From the NCBI GenBank assembly GCA_027044005.1, contig JALUDK010000050.1:1-5954 (forward strand): 5,954 nt of DNA, written 5' to 3'. This DNA comes from Acidilobaceae archaeon. GTDB taxonomy: Archaea; Thermoproteota; Thermoprotei_A; Sulfolobales; Acidilobaceae. Below, in pieces: positions 4,586 to 5,954 of the stretch. The position numbers were made by a program, and so were the translations under genes. Within the stretch, counting starts at the first letter, position 1, and every line of letters starts with the position of its first letter. A model generated the notes under the pieces. The model was not told the origin of the DNA. It was given only the letters and a program-made list of their open reading frames with translations, and did not search any database.

Positions 4586-5425
4586 ATGGAATCACTACTA
4601 GCAGGGCCTAGAATAGAGCCGCTACTACACCCAAAACCGGGGGCAGTAACGAGGCATAGCCGCCACAAGGACAAGACAGTACTAGACTTCGCCATAGCCC
4701 AAACACCGCTAGAGGTAGCTGCATACACCACGTGCATGGAAGCATCGATCAGGTGCAGAGGCTCAATAGCCAGAGGGCTAAAGGCATACAACAGGATGCA
4801 CGAGAAAACCGGTGTGAGGACCAACACGAGCCTAGGAACACTACTACTCATACTACCACTAAGCGCTGCCCACGGCCTCGCAGGCACAACAAGTACGGAG
4901 GCACTCGTAGGCATAGCAAGGGACGTAGCCTCCGAGTGCAGCGGCGTCGAGGAGACCAGGGAGTATTATAGGATCCTGAGGAGGCTAGCACCCAGGCACC
5001 TGGGCCGCTACAAGGGGCCCATCGAGAGCGTGTGGGACGAGCCCAATACACCCTTCCCACGAATCCTAGAAGCCACTAGCTGGGACCACGTGCACAGGGA
5101 AATCCTCCAGGGCTACCCCATAAGCCTGAGCATGGCCAGGCTAATAGGGGAGAGGGGGAGCCTAGAGGAGGGGGCCCTATACGCTATGCTACACACACTA
5201 GCGGCCCACGGGGACACACTGGTGGCCAGGAGGTGGGGGTGGAGGGCCTACAAGATGCTCGTCAGCGAGGCCAGGTGGGCACTCAGGATGGAGCCGAAGT
5301 GGGGGTTGAAGACGGTCCTCGGAGAGTTAGATAGGCTATGGAGGCCACGCGGGTGGAGCCCAGGATCCGTGCTGGACATGCTGGCAGTAGCTATAGGACT
5401 CCATATGATCCGGAGGCTAGTCTAG
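4586..5425 (+). CDS. CitG-like triphosphoribosyl-dephospho-CoA synthase family protein
   Basis: The 279-residue product belongs to the all-helical CitG/MdcB family. In bacteria these enzymes join ATP and dephospho-CoA to make the precursor of the citrate lyase or malonate decarboxylase prosthetic group. Family landmarks visible are HPKPGAVTR (15-23), HKD (27-29), the NTSLG segment (80-84) where the family has NTHKG, DTLVARRWG (210-218) for the usual DT-x-hh-RxG, and SPGSVLDMLA (259-268) for SPGGSADLLA. The His and Lys of NTHKG and some glycines are thus changed. No lyase or acyl carrier gene is seen here, so archaeal members may act on another nucleotide-type substrate; that is inference. ATG 4586 is chosen because GAGGTG (4567-4572) lies 13 bases upstream. 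An in-frame TTG at 4565 would add seven residues but has no good ribosome site. The last nine bases overlap the convergent RNA ligase gene. Confidence 0.85.
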   Translation: MESLLAGPRIEPLLHPKPGAVTRHSRHKDKTVLDFAIAQTPLEVAAYTTCMEASIRCRGSIARGLKAYNRMHEKTGVRTNTSLGTLLLILPLSAAHGLAGTTSTEALVGIARDVASECSGVEETREYYRILRRLAPRHLGRYKGPIESVWDEPNTPFPRILEATSWDHVHREILQGYPISLSMARLIGERGSLEEGALYAMLHTLAAHGDTLVARRWGWRAYKMLVSEARWALRMEPKWGLKTVLGELDRLWRPRGWSPGSVLDMLAVAIGLHMIRRLV

Positions 5426-5954
5426 CGGCGAGAGGCCCGTCCTCAGGATCCTCTTATAGTAATCCGGAGTCCTCTTGGGCTTCTGGACCCTAACCTTAAT
5501 TATACCGTCGCCCCTGTTCACCGAGATTATGGTTAGAGGGACACCAAGGCTAGCCGAGTATGATAGGAACTCCTCTAGTGCATCGAGGCTATGGAATGTT
5601 AGGGTGAACTCCTCCGCCAGCTTGCCCTCGGCCATGAACCTCCTTATACCCTCGACTGCTGGGAGCAGTATGGCCTCTCCTAGGAGGGCTGCCTGCCTCT
5701 TCAGCTCGTCCTCGCTCCACTCCTCCTCTATGGCCTTGAACATTTGCCTGAGGACCCTCGGGAATATGAAGGTATGGCCCTCGTCGAAGGGGTACAGCAT
5801 ACCCTCCTTTATGTCTCTCACGTTGATGTAGCTGGTAGTGTACTTGAGGGGCTCGACCCTGTAAAGGGGGTCTTTGAGTATTATGCCCTCCCTACCGAGG
5901 TCCTCCAGGCTCCTAGCAACGTCGAGTATAGATTGCCAATCCTCCTTCCTATAC
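5417..5954 (-). CDS. ATP-dependent RNA ligase, Pab1020/MthRnl type (C-terminal part; runs off the right edge)
   Basis: The minus strand is open from the right edge to TAG at 5417 and gives 178 residues, about half of the usual 380 or so. Family members join or circularise single-stranded RNA through an adenylated lysine. The visible part starts in the nucleotidyltransferase domain. EGIILK (visible residues 22-27) is ligase motif IV, and the lysine of VEPLKYTTSYIN (33-44) is motif V. DIKEGMLYPFDEG then leads into the helical dimerisation region and the family's C-terminal domain (EEFTLTFHSLDALEEFL, then IISVNRGDGIIKVRVQK). A GTG at 5821 is internal, because the reading frame and homology continue upstream through it. 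The catalytic motif I lysine and motifs Ia-III are beyond the window. The gene ends inside the CitG-like gene, converging with a 9-base overlap. Confidence 0.88.
   Translation of the reverse strand, partial: YRKEDWQSILDVARSLEDLGREGIILKDPLYRVEPLKYTTSYINVRDIKEGMLYPFDEGHTFIFPRVLRQMFKAIEEEWSEDELKRQAALLGEAILLPAVEGIRRFMAEGKLAEEFTLTFHSLDALEEFLSYSASLGVPLTIISVNRGDGIIKVRVQKPKRTPDYYKRILRTGLSPLD

Noticed and set aside
4447..4914. Minus-strand open frame opposite the small gene and the CitG-like gene.
   Set aside because: It spans two well-supported plus-strand genes, has Ser/Pro/Leu-rich shadow composition and no family motif.
5475..5831. Plus-strand open frame opposite the RNA ligase.
   Set aside because: The minus-strand frame shows clear ligase motifs IV and V; the plus frame is a shadow.

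Overview
The window reads as chromosome of a hyperthermophilic crenarchaeon, most likely of the Desulfurococcales/Pyrodictiaceae type. The evidence is a two-AAA-domain Cdc48/VAT ATPase, archaeal-type lumazine synthase, the archaeal GTP cyclohydrolase III and a Pab1020-family RNA ligase. AGG (Arg) and ATA (Ile) codons dominate, Shine-Dalgarno sites are purine-rich, and ribH starts with TTG. No mobile element, CRISPR array, tRNA or rRNA was seen.

Layout. Minus strand, left part: an iron-containing alcohol dehydrogenase family gene runs off the left edge (1-407), preceded by cdc48 (478-2658). Positions 2659-2955 are a 297-base divergent spacer. It holds the cdc48 promoter region, built around a perfect 12-bp inverted repeat of TATA-like sequence, and a compact GC-rich element at 2785-2870. 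Plus strand: ribH (2956-3399) and GTP cyclohydrolase III (3435-4157) form a short riboflavin unit. After a 132-base AT-rich promoter gap come a 78-residue protein of unknown function (4290-4526) and a CitG-like (triphosphoribosyl-dephospho-CoA synthase family) protein (4586-5425). Minus strand, right edge: the C-terminal half of an ATP-dependent RNA ligase converges on the CitG-like gene, and the two overlap by 9 bases.

How the genes relate. GTP cyclohydrolase III makes the first committed intermediate of archaeal riboflavin synthesis, and RibH makes its penultimate product, so these two are a functional pair. Cdc48 is a housekeeping unfoldase. The CitG-like protein has no citrate lyase or malonate decarboxylase genes beside it here, so its substrate is open.

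Main discovery candidate. Read on the minus strand, 2785-2870 folds into two kink-turns facing each other across two spacers of exactly 12 nt. This is the architecture of a box C/D methylation-guide sRNA. It has an unusually long terminal stem and off-consensus boxes (GUGAGGA with CCGA, and GUGAAGU with CCGA). In the first pair the usual U-U contact is replaced by a compensating G-C pair. It would be missed by searches that require RUGAUGA and CUGA.
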